Assembly (NCBI GenBank): GCA_934432725.1
Contig: CAKRZE010000001.1
Span: 186,001 to 250,000 of the forward strand
Source of the DNA: an uncultured Eubacteriales bacterium
Lineage (GTDB): Bacteria; Bacillota; Clostridia; Oscillospirales; CAG-272
DNA length: 64,000 nt
Direction: 5' to 3'
This document shows, in pieces, positions 50,605 through 60,014 of this stretch. Each line of letters begins with the position of its first letter. The stretch's first letter is position 1. Below the pieces are notes generated by a model. The model made no database searches. It saw only the letters and a list, made by a program, of their open reading frames with translations, and was not told where the DNA came from. Made by a program: the position numbers and the translations under genes.

Positions 50605-51585
50605 TCAGACCGACTTCTCCACTTGCCGCCGGTACAGACCGCAGCTTTTCACAGCGATCGCCAGTCTGTGCCGCAGCTGCGTTTTCCGATTGCGAAGATA
50701 GATGCCAAGCGGGCTTCCCATCTCTATGGAAGCATATTTGCTTTGCTTATGCTCTGCGATAATCCTGCGGTTTTGGGGCAGCGGCGCATAATAGAGCTTT
50801 TGGCACAGCAGCATTTTATAAAGCATCCCGACTTCCTTCCCGGAAACGCCGAGTGCCCCCAGACTCTCCTCAAACGGCAGCATATACTCCGCAAGATTCT
50901 GAATCCTTTGAAGCCGACGGTATGCCCGCTTTTCGTCCTCCCCCTGCCTATAGCGATAAATTACCTCCCGCAAGGAGTAAATCACCCCGCAAAACGGCAT
51001 AAGCTCCAATACAAAGAGAAAATCCTCCATGAGAATCATATCCCTCCGAAATCTCACGCCGGAGTCAAGGAGAATTTTTCGCCGGTACAGCTTATTCCAA
51101 ACCGGTGTCAGCGCGTTGCAGTCATAAAACTCCCGAAAGTTCTTTTTCACTTCCGAAAGCGTCAGCATTCCCTCATCGGGCGGCAGGAGTTTTTCCCTTT
51201 CATACAGCCTTCCTCGATGATAATAATCAAAACTCATTCCAAACAGCAGCATATCCGGTTTCTTTTCCGATGCAATTTCGGATGCGTGTTCCATTGTCCC
51301 GGCATCCACCGTGTCATCCGAATCCACAAACCAGATGTACTCCCCCTGCGCTTCGTCAATTCCGCGGTTGCGCGCAGCGGAGACACCCGCATTTTTCTGA
51401 TGGACGCATCGAAGCTTCGGATACTGAACGCACAGCGCATCGCACAGCTCCGCTGTGCCGTCCGCAGAGCCGTCATCGATGAGCAGAATTTCGTAGTCCG
51501 TCAGACCGCAGGCACGGATACTGCTTACCGTATTCTTTAGTGTTTTCACACAGTTATAGCACGGAATGATCACACTGAATCTCAT
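50605..51585 (-). CDS. Glycosyltransferase family 2
   Basis: A 326-residue GT-A transferase. The nucleotide-sugar motif is FSVIIPCYNCVKTL, then LLIDDGSADGT, GVSAARNRGI and the DxD motif (WFVDSDD). A helical C-terminus of about 100 residues follows. It transfers one sugar of the repeat unit. The ATG shares ATGA with the stop of the upstream EpsG-like gene, so translation is coupled. A gap of 93 bp separates it from the acyltransferase downstream. Confidence 0.92.
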   Translation of the reverse strand: MRFSVIIPCYNCVKTLKNTVSSIRACGLTDYEILLIDDGSADGTAELCDALCVQYPKLRCVHQKNAGVSAARNRGIDEAQGEYIWFVDSDDTVDAGTMEHASEIASEKKPDMLLFGMSFDYYHRGRLYEREKLLPPDEGMLTLSEVKKNFREFYDCNALTPVWNKLYRRKILLDSGVRFRRDMILMEDFLFVLELMPFCGVIYSLREVIYRYRQGEDEKRAYRRLQRIQNLAEYMLPFEESLGALGVSGKEVGMLYKMLLCQKLYYAPLPQNRRIIAEHKQSKYASIEMGSPLGIYLRNRKTQLRHRLAIAVKSCGLYRRQVEKSV

Positions 51586-52694
51586 TCGTCCCGGACCTCC
51601 CAGCAAAAGCGGTAATTCAGATAGTTATCGGCGGCATAGGATATTTTGACGCTGAGATTTGTTCTGTAATAATAAAAGCCGGATATCAGAACGGCACAGA
51701 GCATGGCAGCCGTTCGCTGCCGGGAGGTCAAGGTCAGGTGCCTGATATGCGCTCCCGGGAGGACCTCATCCGTCTCCGGATACAGCATCATAGGAAGATA
51801 CAGGATAAAAAACTGGAAATAATAATCGGTCAGACGGGTAAATACGTTATCAAACCCGGAAAATATCTGCAAAACCGCGGCGATGATCATCAGATTCATC
51901 AACTTATTAAAGGATTTTCCCTCCATGCCCCGCAAAAGAACGCCGACTACGACAAGTGCCAGAATCATCACAAAGCGGAGTCCAAGTCTGCTTCCGGTCA
52001 CAAAATCCGTCTCATCATAATAGAATCCGCTGATAAAGGATACGATCTGCCTCCGAAACAGGAATACAAAACCGGCGAAAACTGCATACAGAAGCAGCTT
52101 TCGCGTATTCAGACACGTTTTGGCTATCCAGCGGGCAGGCAGAAAAACCAGAGCCGGGGCATGGACGCATCCGGCAAGAAGCGTCAGAGCATAGAACCGT
52201 TTCGGCTTCTCCTCCATAATCCCGGTAAAGGCAAGCATCACAAGCGCCATTGCCAAAGCCTGCTTGATGGCGCTGAAGCCGAAAAGATAAAATCCGAAGC
52301 AGTTCCAGACAAGATAGCTCAGCCACGGACGGGGAGAATAGCGGTAAATCAAAACCGCCACCGCAAGCTCTGTCACCACGGCAATAAAAATCAGAAAAAT
52401 CTGGAAATTGCCGTCAGTCACCATAGAAAACGCTTTCTGAAGCCACGAAAACAGAAAATTCCGCCCGCCGTGAAAAACCTCGCTGCTGAACCAGCCCTTA
52501 TCCGCAATGGTGTAATAATCCCATGCATATTTGCGCAAATCTCCGGTCAGATACATATAACGCCAGCCGCAGACAAAGGCATGGAGCGCAGCCATCAGAA
52601 TCACATAGGTTTTTCGGCGCTTGTCCTTTTGCGGAAAAAGAAGCCCTCCCGCAAGAACCGCGGCAACCAAATAATAATAGACCTTAATGCCCAT
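51582..52694 (-). CDS. EpsG family polysaccharide polymerase-like protein
   Basis: A 370-residue protein with about ten membrane helices matching EpsG/Wzy-like proteins. The pattern is RYMYLTGDLRKYAWDYY after helix 2 and FGFSAIKQALAMALVMLAF in the middle. EpsG-type proteins are the probable Wzy-type polymerase of Gram-positive exopolysaccharides, joining lipid-linked repeat units outside the membrane. It is odd that it sits with an ABC exporter and no Wzx flippase. It overlaps both neighbours slightly. Confidence 0.86.
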   Translation of the reverse strand: MGIKVYYYLVAAVLAGGLLFPQKDKRRKTYVILMAALHAFVCGWRYMYLTGDLRKYAWDYYTIADKGWFSSEVFHGGRNFLFSWLQKAFSMVTDGNFQIFLIFIAVVTELAVAVLIYRYSPRPWLSYLVWNCFGFYLFGFSAIKQALAMALVMLAFTGIMEEKPKRFYALTLLAGCVHAPALVFLPARWIAKTCLNTRKLLLYAVFAGFVFLFRRQIVSFISGFYYDETDFVTGSRLGLRFVMILALVVVGVLLRGMEGKSFNKLMNLMIIAAVLQIFSGFDNVFTRLTDYYFQFFILYLPMMLYPETDEVLPGAHIRHLTLTSRQRTAAMLCAVLISGFYYYRTNLSVKISYAADNYLNYRFCWEVRDE

Positions 52695-53817
52695 TTACGT
52701 TCTCCGTTTTTTTGAAATATTCCCGCTTCAGAAAATCTTCCGTCTCCCGCGCCAATCGGTCTCGGCTGAAATCCTTTCCGCGTCGGGCTGCCTTCGCGGC
52801 GTACCGCTCCGCAAGCCCCGGCTCGGTCAGCATCCGTTTCAGTCCCCGGTAAAACGCTTCGTCTCCGTTTTCGGTGATCAGACCGTATTCACCGTCGCCC
52901 AGAAGCTCCCGCATACCGGAAACATCGGTGGTAACGATGGGCTTTCCCAGAATCAAGCCCTCCGTGATAAAGGTGCTGAAGCCCTCATAAACCGATGAGC
53001 AGACAAGGACATCGGCAGCCCGCATCAGACAGTACGGATTTTCCCGGAAGCCGAGCAGTTTTGCCGAAGTCTCCAGACGGTTTTCACGGATAAAGGTCTC
53101 CAGAGCCGTGCGCTCTTCCCCTTCCCCGATGATCCAGAGATCATGGTCAATGCCGTCATTGAGAAGACGTCTGTGCGCAGAAAGCGCGCGCATCATTCTT
53201 TTTGGGGCGGTCAGTCTGCCCACAAGCACCAAGGTTAGCCTCTGTTTCCGCACATCCTGCGGAAGCGGTTCGGATGCCCTTCGCCTGATCTCGCCGTCAT
53301 CTACAGTATTGTATACTACCGCCGTGCGGACCGTGCCGCCGTAAAGCTCCGCAAAGCTTTCCCGGACGCTTTCGGACACGCATACCGCATAATCGAATTT
53401 TTCATAGTATTTTTTCGTTTCCGCCGCAAAGGCAACCGGATCCCCTATTCGGTTTTTCAGATCGCAATGCACCCATGAAAGCTTCAGCGCCTTTTGATTG
53501 GCGGAGCCAGCCATGATTTTGGTTGAACCGCATTCCAGATACGCGGCTTCAATATCATAATCATCCTTCATATGCAGCGGATATGTAAGCCCGAGGGCAG
53601 CCTCTGCCCGCATGCGCATCCGGTTCAGCAGGGATGCATTCTTATAGCAGTACCTGTACCGGATTCCGGGAGCAAGGTATTTTGACGCATCCTCCGGATA
53701 GAGCGTCTGCACGGTGATGGAAAACTCCGTCCGGTCCATCGCATTCACCAGATTGCGCAGGACCTTCTCCGCACCGCCGCCGGAAAGCGATTCGATAAAA
53801 AAGAGTATTTTAATCAC
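52684..53817 (-). CDS. Glycosyltransferase family 4
   Basis: A 377-residue GT-B/GT4 transferase. KILFFIESLSGGGAEKVLRNL starts the acceptor lobe; LVLVGRLTAPKRMMRAL and the SSVYEGFSTFITEGLILGKP block mark the donor lobe. GTG 53817 is preferred because AAGGGA precedes it and the homologous N-terminus (KILFFIESL) begins there; ATG 53835 adds six residues. The start lies inside the end of the upstream glycosyltransferase gene (8-bp overlap), indicating coupling. Confidence 0.9.
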   Translation of the reverse strand: MIKILFFIESLSGGGAEKVLRNLVNAMDRTEFSITVQTLYPEDASKYLAPGIRYRYCYKNASLLNRMRMRAEAALGLTYPLHMKDDYDIEAAYLECGSTKIMAGSANQKALKLSWVHCDLKNRIGDPVAFAAETKKYYEKFDYAVCVSESVRESFAELYGGTVRTAVVYNTVDDGEIRRRASEPLPQDVRKQRLTLVLVGRLTAPKRMMRALSAHRRLLNDGIDHDLWIIGEGEERTALETFIRENRLETSAKLLGFRENPYCLMRAADVLVCSSVYEGFSTFITEGLILGKPIVTTDVSGMRELLGDGEYGLITENGDEAFYRGLKRMLTEPGLAERYAAKAARRGKDFSRDRLARETEDFLKREYFKKTENVNGH

Positions 53818-54919
53818 AAGGCTTTCCCTTCTCATAAATCAAGTATATTTTTCGCATTGCAGCTCCGGTATCAAAGCCGGACGCCTGCATCACCCCGGCA
53901 TATCTTTCAGAGTCCTTCCGCTCCGCACCGCAGATTGCATTCACCCAAGCCGTTTTGTCCTCAAGCGGCAGCGGCGAAAGCAGCTCTGTCAAAAATACAT
54001 CCTTCGGCACTCTGTCCGAAATCACGCACGGCAGACCGTTTGCCTGCACCTCCAGCATTGAGAGCGGCATTCCCTCATACAGCGAGGGAAACGCAAATAC
54101 GTCCATCGCACAGAGATAATCCGAAACGTTCCGCACATTTCCCGTCAGCCTGACACAGTCTTCAAGATGCAGCTCCCTGATTTTCCGCTCCAGCATGGCT
54201 CGATCCGCGCCCTCTCCCAAAAGAAGCAGAAAGGCATTTCCGCGTTTCTTAAGGATTTCCGGCATCAGATTAAGCAGAAACACCTGATTTTTGACGGCTG
54301 CCAGATGCCCGGCATGTCCGATCACAAATGCGTTCTGCAAGCCAAGCCCGGCACGGAATGCATCCCGCCTTTTCGGGTCAAAGGCAAACTTTCCGGTATC
54401 GATTCCGTTTAAAATCAGCTTACCCCTCCGCTGAAATGCCCACTTCCCGTAAAGCCGCTGTCCTGCCGCCACGCCGCACGCCACACAATCTGTCGCACAG
54501 GTGAGGATCAGAAGCCGCATGGCAGCCTCATACAGCCGCACCTTCAGACCGCGCTTTTCCGACAGTGCGGAGTGCGCATGGGAGACTCGCACCGGCACGC
54601 CGCACAGCCTGCCCGCAAGCATCGCCCACCCGATGTTGAACATGGTGTGGGCATGGATCACATCGTAACGGCGGGTTTGAAGCAGCCTCCTCAGGCTTTT
54701 CATGTAAGAGCGGTAGCCGCAGGACGGCTGCGGAAGGTGAAATACGCGGCATCCGCGCGACTCCAGCTCCGGCTCATATGCCCCGACCTCATCGCCGAAC
54801 ACGACATAGTCTACCGTATATTTCTTTGGATCGGCGCGGAACCCAATATCTGCCGCAACCTTCTCCGCGCCGCCGATCTGAAGAGAGCCCGCCACAACCA
54901 AAACACAGTCTGTTCTCAT
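53810..54919 (-). CDS. Glycosyltransferase family 4 (EpsF-like)
   Basis: A 369-residue GT4 enzyme. VVAGSLQIGGAEKVAADIGF opens the N-lobe; IHAHTMFNIGWAMLAGR is typical of EpsF-type transferases; the E-x7-E region is FPSLYEGMPLSMLEVQANGLP. ATG 54919 (MRTDCV) has AAGGAG seven bases upstream; a start at 54934 is less likely. It follows a GT2 gene with an 11-bp gap and overlaps the next GT4. Confidence 0.91.
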   Translation of the reverse strand: MRTDCVLVVAGSLQIGGAEKVAADIGFRADPKKYTVDYVVFGDEVGAYEPELESRGCRVFHLPQPSCGYRSYMKSLRRLLQTRRYDVIHAHTMFNIGWAMLAGRLCGVPVRVSHAHSALSEKRGLKVRLYEAAMRLLILTCATDCVACGVAAGQRLYGKWAFQRRGKLILNGIDTGKFAFDPKRRDAFRAGLGLQNAFVIGHAGHLAAVKNQVFLLNLMPEILKKRGNAFLLLLGEGADRAMLERKIRELHLEDCVRLTGNVRNVSDYLCAMDVFAFPSLYEGMPLSMLEVQANGLPCVISDRVPKDVFLTELLSPLPLEDKTAWVNAICGAERKDSERYAGVMQASGFDTGAAMRKIYLIYEKGKPCD

Positions 54920-54930
54920 GGCAATCTCCT

Positions 54931-55920
54931 TCATTTTCCTGCCTTTTTCCGAGCCAGCAGATCAATTGCGTATGACCACCCAAGCGTAACCGGAAGGGCG
55001 ATGATCCGGCATTTCAGACCGGCAGGCTTCACCTTTTCTTCACGGTATAGTTTACAGATGTTCCGAATTTCCCGCCGCCGCTCCTTTGCGGAATAGTCAA
55101 ATTTCAAAAGCTCCTTACAGCAGGAATAGACACTGCGGTAAGTCATATAGGACAATGCAGCTTCAAGCTGCTTTGCTGCCTCCGGAGAATGAGAAACGGA
55201 ACGATACGCCCGATACATACGCCGATTGACCTCCGCAAGCTGCTCCGTCAGATAGGGACGCGCCTTGCGGGAAAGCGAACCGCTGTCTCCTGTATCTATC
55301 AAATACAGAATATTCTCTACCGAAGCAATGCTGCGGATATGCATCGCATATTCAAACAGAAAATTCTGATCCTCTCCAATTTCCAAATCCTCACAGAAGC
55401 GCAGTTTATTCTCACGAATCAGCTCTGCCCGAAAGCATTTTGACACCATAGAGCTGAACAGATACCGCTGCATCGCCTCTGCGATCCTTCGTGCGATATT
55501 GGGTTCTTCCGCCTCATAATAAGTACCTGTGATCCATGCCCGCTTTTCTGCTCCGGCGCTTGCGGCACCGAACATCAGAAGATCGGACGGGTGCTGCGCA
55601 AGCTCCCGGTCGATCACGGTCAAATAGTCGTCCGACACATAATCATCGCTGTCCACAAACAGAATATACCTTCCTTCTGCCTGCTCCAACCCCAGATTCC
55701 GCGCAGAGGACACGCCGCCGTTCTCTTTTTGAAAATATCTGATCTGCGGGTAACGATCTGCGTAATCCCGGCACACGGCATCGCTTCCGTCTGTCGAGCC
55801 GTCATTGATCAAAAGTATCTCATAATCCGCAGCCGGCTGCTTTACCAGGCTGTCAAGGCAGCGCGGCAAAGTCAATTCGGAATTATAGACCGGTACAATT
55901 ACAGAATACTGTTTCTCCAT
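54931..55920 (-). CDS. Glycosyltransferase family 2
   Basis: A 329-residue GT-A transferase with YSVIVPVYNSELTL, LLINDGSTDGSD, GVSSARNLGLE and the DxD motif in LFVDSDD. The C-terminal 120 residues are helical. It directly abuts the stop of the next upstream GT2 gene (one base apart). It resembles the gene at 50605 in domain plan, so the two may be paralogues with different acceptors. Confidence 0.92.
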   Translation of the reverse strand: MEKQYSVIVPVYNSELTLPRCLDSLVKQPAADYEILLINDGSTDGSDAVCRDYADRYPQIRYFQKENGGVSSARNLGLEQAEGRYILFVDSDDYVSDDYLTVIDRELAQHPSDLLMFGAASAGAEKRAWITGTYYEAEEPNIARRIAEAMQRYLFSSMVSKCFRAELIRENKLRFCEDLEIGEDQNFLFEYAMHIRSIASVENILYLIDTGDSGSLSRKARPYLTEQLAEVNRRMYRAYRSVSHSPEAAKQLEAALSYMTYRSVYSCCKELLKFDYSAKERRREIRNICKLYREEKVKPAGLKCRIIALPVTLGWSYAIDLLARKKAGK

Positions 55921-56970
55921 CTATGCACGACTCCTTAAATGGTTCATAACTTTCAGCAGTACTAACCACGGTAAATACAGTTTCTTTTTCACGCAAAAGA
56001 AAAACAATTTCCAATGGAGCGAAAATTCACAAAGCGACAGGTTTTCCAATGGCTTTCCGTAATGTTCGGATTCCCGAATCCGCCGAAGCTCCGTCAGACA
56101 GCTTCTTTGACTTTTTTCGTGATCCTCCACCAATCGTATGCCAAGCCCGATTATACTCAAAGAACAACGGTTTTGCAGCGCTTCACTGTACTCCCGCGGA
56201 AGTCCCTTTTGTTCAATAAATACCTGCATTCTTCGTTGGAGCTCGGCGTATCGTTCCGACAGATCGGCTTGATATTTATGCGTCAGAGATCTGCTGTTCT
56301 CCTTTTGATAGTGATACATCGGTTTTGCGACATATGCAATTGTATTCGCTTTGTAGAATACAGGGATATTAAACAGCAGATCCTCTGACCCTATTGCCCA
56401 TAGGTCCTCAAATCTCTCTCCTGTCAGCAATTCCCTGCGATAAAGCTTGCCCCACACAGTAACGATGCTATCGACTTTTTGCGGGCGGGCAAGTTCCTTT
56501 CCCGTCGGACCGAACAAACGCCTCAAAATGTCTTTTGCCTGTTCCGCATGCCAGACTTCGTCTTTTCCGTCAAACAGCTCCACAGGATAGCTGCCCTTCG
56601 GATATTCCCGTGCATACGACCACATAACAATATCTGCCGCGCTCATTTCCGCAAACCGGATCGCACTCTCACAGGTATCTTTGTCGATCCAATCATCGCT
56701 GTCCACAAACATCACATAGCTGCCGGTGGCAGCAGAGATACCCGCATTTCTTGCCGCCGAAAGTCCCTGATTATTCTGTGTTATGACTTTCACACGACCG
56801 TCCTCCGCCGCGTAGCTTTTCAGCATTTCCGGAGAATTGTCATCGCTTCCGTCGTTCACAAAAATAATTTCCAGCGCCTGATAGGTCTGACTCATAATCA
56901 TGCCTGCGCATTTTGCCAAATACCTTTCTGTGTTGTATACAGGAACGATTATGCTAATTACATCCTCCAC
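55921..56970 (-). CDS. Glycosyltransferase family 2
   Basis: A 349-residue GT2 enzyme: SIIVPVYNTERYLAKC, EIIFVNDGSDDNS, GLSAARNAGISAATG and the DxD motif MFVDSDD. The C-terminus (about 230-349) is helical and basic, ending in a hydrophobic part that could touch the membrane. The DNA is less GC-rich than neighbouring genes such as the transketolase genes. ATG follows an AAGGTGG-type site. Confidence 0.92.
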   Translation of the reverse strand: MEDVISIIVPVYNTERYLAKCAGMIMSQTYQALEIIFVNDGSDDNSPEMLKSYAAEDGRVKVITQNNQGLSAARNAGISAATGSYVMFVDSDDWIDKDTCESAIRFAEMSAADIVMWSYAREYPKGSYPVELFDGKDEVWHAEQAKDILRRLFGPTGKELARPQKVDSIVTVWGKLYRRELLTGERFEDLWAIGSEDLLFNIPVFYKANTIAYVAKPMYHYQKENSRSLTHKYQADLSERYAELQRRMQVFIEQKGLPREYSEALQNRCSLSIIGLGIRLVEDHEKSQRSCLTELRRIRESEHYGKPLENLSLCEFSLHWKLFFFCVKKKLYLPWLVLLKVMNHLRSRA

Positions 56971-56992
56971 AAGAGCGACACCACCTTTTACC

Positions 56993-58108
56993 TCATAGCT
57001 CCATCAATCGGCATACTACTTGTTCAACTTCTCGGATATCATACTTCTTTACGGCATGCAAGCCATTCCGGGTTACAGTCCGGCATAACTGTATGTTTTT
57101 ATAATACCGCTCAATTCCTTCCGCAAAGCCGCTTACATCGTCAAAATCATAGGAAAAACCCGTTATACCGTTTTTTACATAATCCGGAATTCCGCCAACA
57201 TTGGATGTGAGCAGTGGTAATCCGCTCGCCATTGCCTCCAATGCAGCGATTCCCAACCCCTCCCGCATAGACGGATGCGCGTACAGATCCGCACAGTGAA
57301 GAATCTCGATAACGTCCCGTCGGTATCCAAAAAACAACACACGATCCTGTATCCCTAACTGCCTTGCCGCAGAACGCAGCTGTTCCAATAACTCGCCGCG
57401 CCCGCAAATGCCATAATAGATATTCTTTTCCTCTATTTTCCCCAGCGCTCGAATCAAAACCTCATGGTTCTTTCGATGTTGCAGTTCTCCCACAGACACC
57501 ATAAAAAACGCATCATCAGGAACGCCAAGCTCTGCACGCTTTTTTGCTCTGTCCACCGAACAGGCAGAAAATTTTTCCGTATCCAGCCCAATCCCGTTGA
57601 TCCTCTCCACCCGCTTCGCGTGAAACTTCTTTGCTCTCTCATAATCCTCATTGTTGATGGTAACGATCATATCGCACAGGCGGGAGCAGTATTTCTCCAC
57701 CGGATAGTACAGCAGCCAGTTCCGGAGCGGCGCTCCCTTGTAAAAGTGAAAGCCGTGCACCATATAGATGATCTTTGTCCCGCGTTTTCGCGCCTCACGC
57801 GCCGCAAGACGGGTCATAACCCCCATCACAGGCTCATTCGTCCAAATCACATCCCACGAGCTGCCGTCAATCATTTTTTTCAGGTCGCCATAGCCCTTGC
57901 TGTTCTTTGCCGAAAAGGGGCTGCGTACCAATCGGACAACATGAATCGGCGCAATGCCGTCCAGCGCCTTGTGCAGATCCTCCAGCCGCCCACCGACATC
58001 AGAGCAGGCAAGCTCCACGGAAAAGCCGTGCCGGGACAGATATTTCACATGCGGCACCAGAAACTGAATTGCCATAAGATCCGTGCAGGTCAAAAGCAAA
58101 TGCTTCAT
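56993..58108 (-). CDS. Glycosyltransferase family 4 (EpsD-like)
   Basis: A 371-residue GT4 transferase; N-lobe LLLTCTDLMAIQFLVPHVKYL, then YMVHGFHFYKGAPLRNWLLYYPVEK, typical of EpsD and related second-step transferases. Donor lobe: MVSVGELQHRKNHEVLI and PSMREGLGIAALEAMASGLP. It probably adds the second sugar after the initiating transferase. Its ATG shares one base with the stop of the transketolase C gene (TGATG). Confidence 0.91.
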   Translation of the reverse strand: MKHLLLTCTDLMAIQFLVPHVKYLSRHGFSVELACSDVGGRLEDLHKALDGIAPIHVVRLVRSPFSAKNSKGYGDLKKMIDGSSWDVIWTNEPVMGVMTRLAAREARKRGTKIIYMVHGFHFYKGAPLRNWLLYYPVEKYCSRLCDMIVTINNEDYERAKKFHAKRVERINGIGLDTEKFSACSVDRAKKRAELGVPDDAFFMVSVGELQHRKNHEVLIRALGKIEEKNIYYGICGRGELLEQLRSAARQLGIQDRVLFFGYRRDVIEILHCADLYAHPSMREGLGIAALEAMASGLPLLTSNVGGIPDYVKNGITGFSYDFDDVSGFAEGIERYYKNIQLCRTVTRNGLHAVKKYDIREVEQVVCRLMEL

Positions 58109-59022
58109 CAGAGCGCCTCCAGAATTTGTTTCGCGATGCCGTCAGCGTCCAAACCGAACTGCGCACGCAGGTATTTCTGATTGCCGACAACGGCACAGTA
58201 CGTATCGTGCAGTCCGATGCGCTTCAGCCGCGCATGGATCGGAAGCTCCGCCAGAACCTCCGCCACTGCGCTGCCGAAGCCGCCGGAGAGGTTGTGCTCC
58301 TCCACGGTGACAATCAGATCAAACACCTTTGCACAGCGTGCAATCGTCTCACGGTCGATGGGCTTGACGGTCGGGAAGGTCCAGACAGCGGGATGCAGAT
58401 CATGTGCTGCAAGAATCGTTTCCGCACCCAAAACTTCTTCAAAAACAGCGCCGGTAGAGAATATGGCAATGCGCTCGCCGTCATGAACCGGAAGCGCCTT
58501 CCCGATCTCAAAGCAGTCAATGCGGTCATGGATCCGCTTCTCCCCGCCGCGTCCGAGCCGGAGATAGCAGGTGCCGGGATAACCTGCAATGGCTTTTGTC
58601 GCCGCTTCTGCCTCCACCGGATCTCCGGGGCAAAGCACTGCCACATCCGGCAGCGCCCGCATCACGGCAATGTCCTCGGTTGCCTGATGGCTCATGCCGA
58701 GCGAGCCATAGACAAAGCCGCCGCCCACACAGACGATTTTTACATTGGCACGGTGATATGCACAGTCGTTGCGAATCTGCTCCAGACAGCGCAGAGTGGG
58801 AAAGTTTCCGATGGAATAGGTGAAAACCGTCTTCCCCTCCAGCGCCATGCCTGCCGCCAGTGAGGTCATGTTCTGCTCTGCGATTCCGGCGTTGACGAAC
58901 TGATCCGGCAGCTGCTCCCAAAAGGGCTTCAGCACACCGAAGCCGAGATCGCCGGTCACAAGCTCGATATCAGGATTTTCTTTTGCAAGCGCAATCAGCG
59001 TGCGGACAAAGGTATCTCTCAT
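58108..59022 (-). CDS. Transketolase C-terminal half (PYR and C domains)
   Basis: A 304-residue protein matching the PYR plus C-terminal domains of split transketolases. The glutamate that activates thiamine is in NAGIAEQNMTSLAAGMAL; YCLRLGRG-like TCYLRLGRGGEK and TVEEHNLSGGFGS mark the C-domain. It needs the N-terminal half encoded at 60015 to form an active enzyme that moves two-carbon units between sugar phosphates. The ATG has AAGGAG eight bases upstream and overlaps the acyltransferase stop by four bases. Location in a polysaccharide operon suggests an unusual sugar precursor. Confidence 0.92.
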   Translation of the reverse strand: MRDTFVRTLIALAKENPDIELVTGDLGFGVLKPFWEQLPDQFVNAGIAEQNMTSLAAGMALEGKTVFTYSIGNFPTLRCLEQIRNDCAYHRANVKIVCVGGGFVYGSLGMSHQATEDIAVMRALPDVAVLCPGDPVEAEAATKAIAGYPGTCYLRLGRGGEKRIHDRIDCFEIGKALPVHDGERIAIFSTGAVFEEVLGAETILAAHDLHPAVWTFPTVKPIDRETIARCAKVFDLIVTVEEHNLSGGFGSAVAEVLAELPIHARLKRIGLHDTYCAVVGNQKYLRAQFGLDADGIAKQILEAL

Positions 59023-59999
59023 TGAACGGTCTCCTTTTGCCGCGCTTTCAGCAGTCTGCTGCACGGCTTCTGAATAAGTTGTGCGAGTTTATGAACCAGA
59101 TATGCGTAAATCAGGATCAAACCTGTCACGACAATAAAGTTAAGCGGGAACGCCAATGTACAGAACCGCGCGATGATCGGATACTGCCCGAGGTAAATTT
59201 CAAGTGAAATTGCGGCAACGAACTTCATCGGCTTATCCACAATCCCCGAACGGTTCTCAAAAAAGCCCCGCTTTTCCAGTTTCACAAAGAGTAAGCTGAT
59301 GCAGCATACACTCAAAACGGTCAGAATCGGAAAAGCAAGCTGAAGCACACTCAATTCCGTATAACGAACAATCAGCTTTTTACCGGCAAAATATCCGGCA
59401 AAGGACAATACAAGTCCTATTACTTCCAAAAGCGTTATTTTCTTGCTGATCGTCTCATATCGCTCTCGGATGTATGCGCCGAGCAGCATTGACTCGAAAA
59501 ACATAAAATAGCACCATTTCTCATCAATGCTGTCTATATGATAAAAGCTCTTGTCAAAAACAGTCAGATAAAGCACAAAAAGCAAAGCAAAAACTGCCAC
59601 AATGATCCATCTGATATCTAAACGAAGCCGCCTCAGCAACCAAACAACAATGTAATATGCCACGTAAAGCAGCATAATCGCTCCGATAAAATGGTACCAC
59701 GTTGGATAAAAGAGGCAGTGCACATATGCCATAATACCATCCGCACGCCAGAAGCCTGTGAGCAGATTTACCGCAGCGACGATCCACAGGGCCGGATAGA
59801 TGCGAATGATGCGCTTGGCATACCATCCAGGAAATGACTCCCGAATGTTGTACAGGCAAAAGCCCGATACGAAGAAATAGATGCAGTTTCCGAAGTGTCC
59901 TCCGAATGCCATAGCAGAAACGGGCCAGATGTCCGCATAGTGCGAATTGGTAATCATCACAGCCGCGATCGCGCGCAGCCAGTAAACAAACTGGAACAC
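59019..59999 (-). CDS. Membrane acyltransferase family 3
   Basis: A 326-residue acyltransferase-3 protein with about ten membrane helices. The N-terminal block is FVYWLRAIAAVMITNSHY; the expected catalytic histidine is at SHY, followed by FGNCIYFFVSGFCLYN. It starts at GTG with AAGGAG upstream. It lies between the two transketolase halves, 15 bases after the N half and overlapping the C half by four. The DNA is more AT-rich than the flanking transketolase genes, suggesting insertion. Confidence 0.87.
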   Translation of the reverse strand: MFQFVYWLRAIAAVMITNSHYADIWPVSAMAFGGHFGNCIYFFVSGFCLYNIRESFPGWYAKRIIRIYPALWIVAAVNLLTGFWRADGIMAYVHCLFYPTWYHFIGAIMLLYVAYYIVVWLLRRLRLDIRWIIVAVFALLFVLYLTVFDKSFYHIDSIDEKWCYFMFFESMLLGAYIRERYETISKKITLLEVIGLVLSFAGYFAGKKLIVRYTELSVLQLAFPILTVLSVCCISLLFVKLEKRGFFENRSGIVDKPMKFVAAISLEIYLGQYPIIARFCTLAFPLNFIVVTGLILIYAYLVHKLAQLIQKPCSRLLKARQKETVQ

Positions 60000-60014
60000 A
60001 ACTTATCTCCTTAC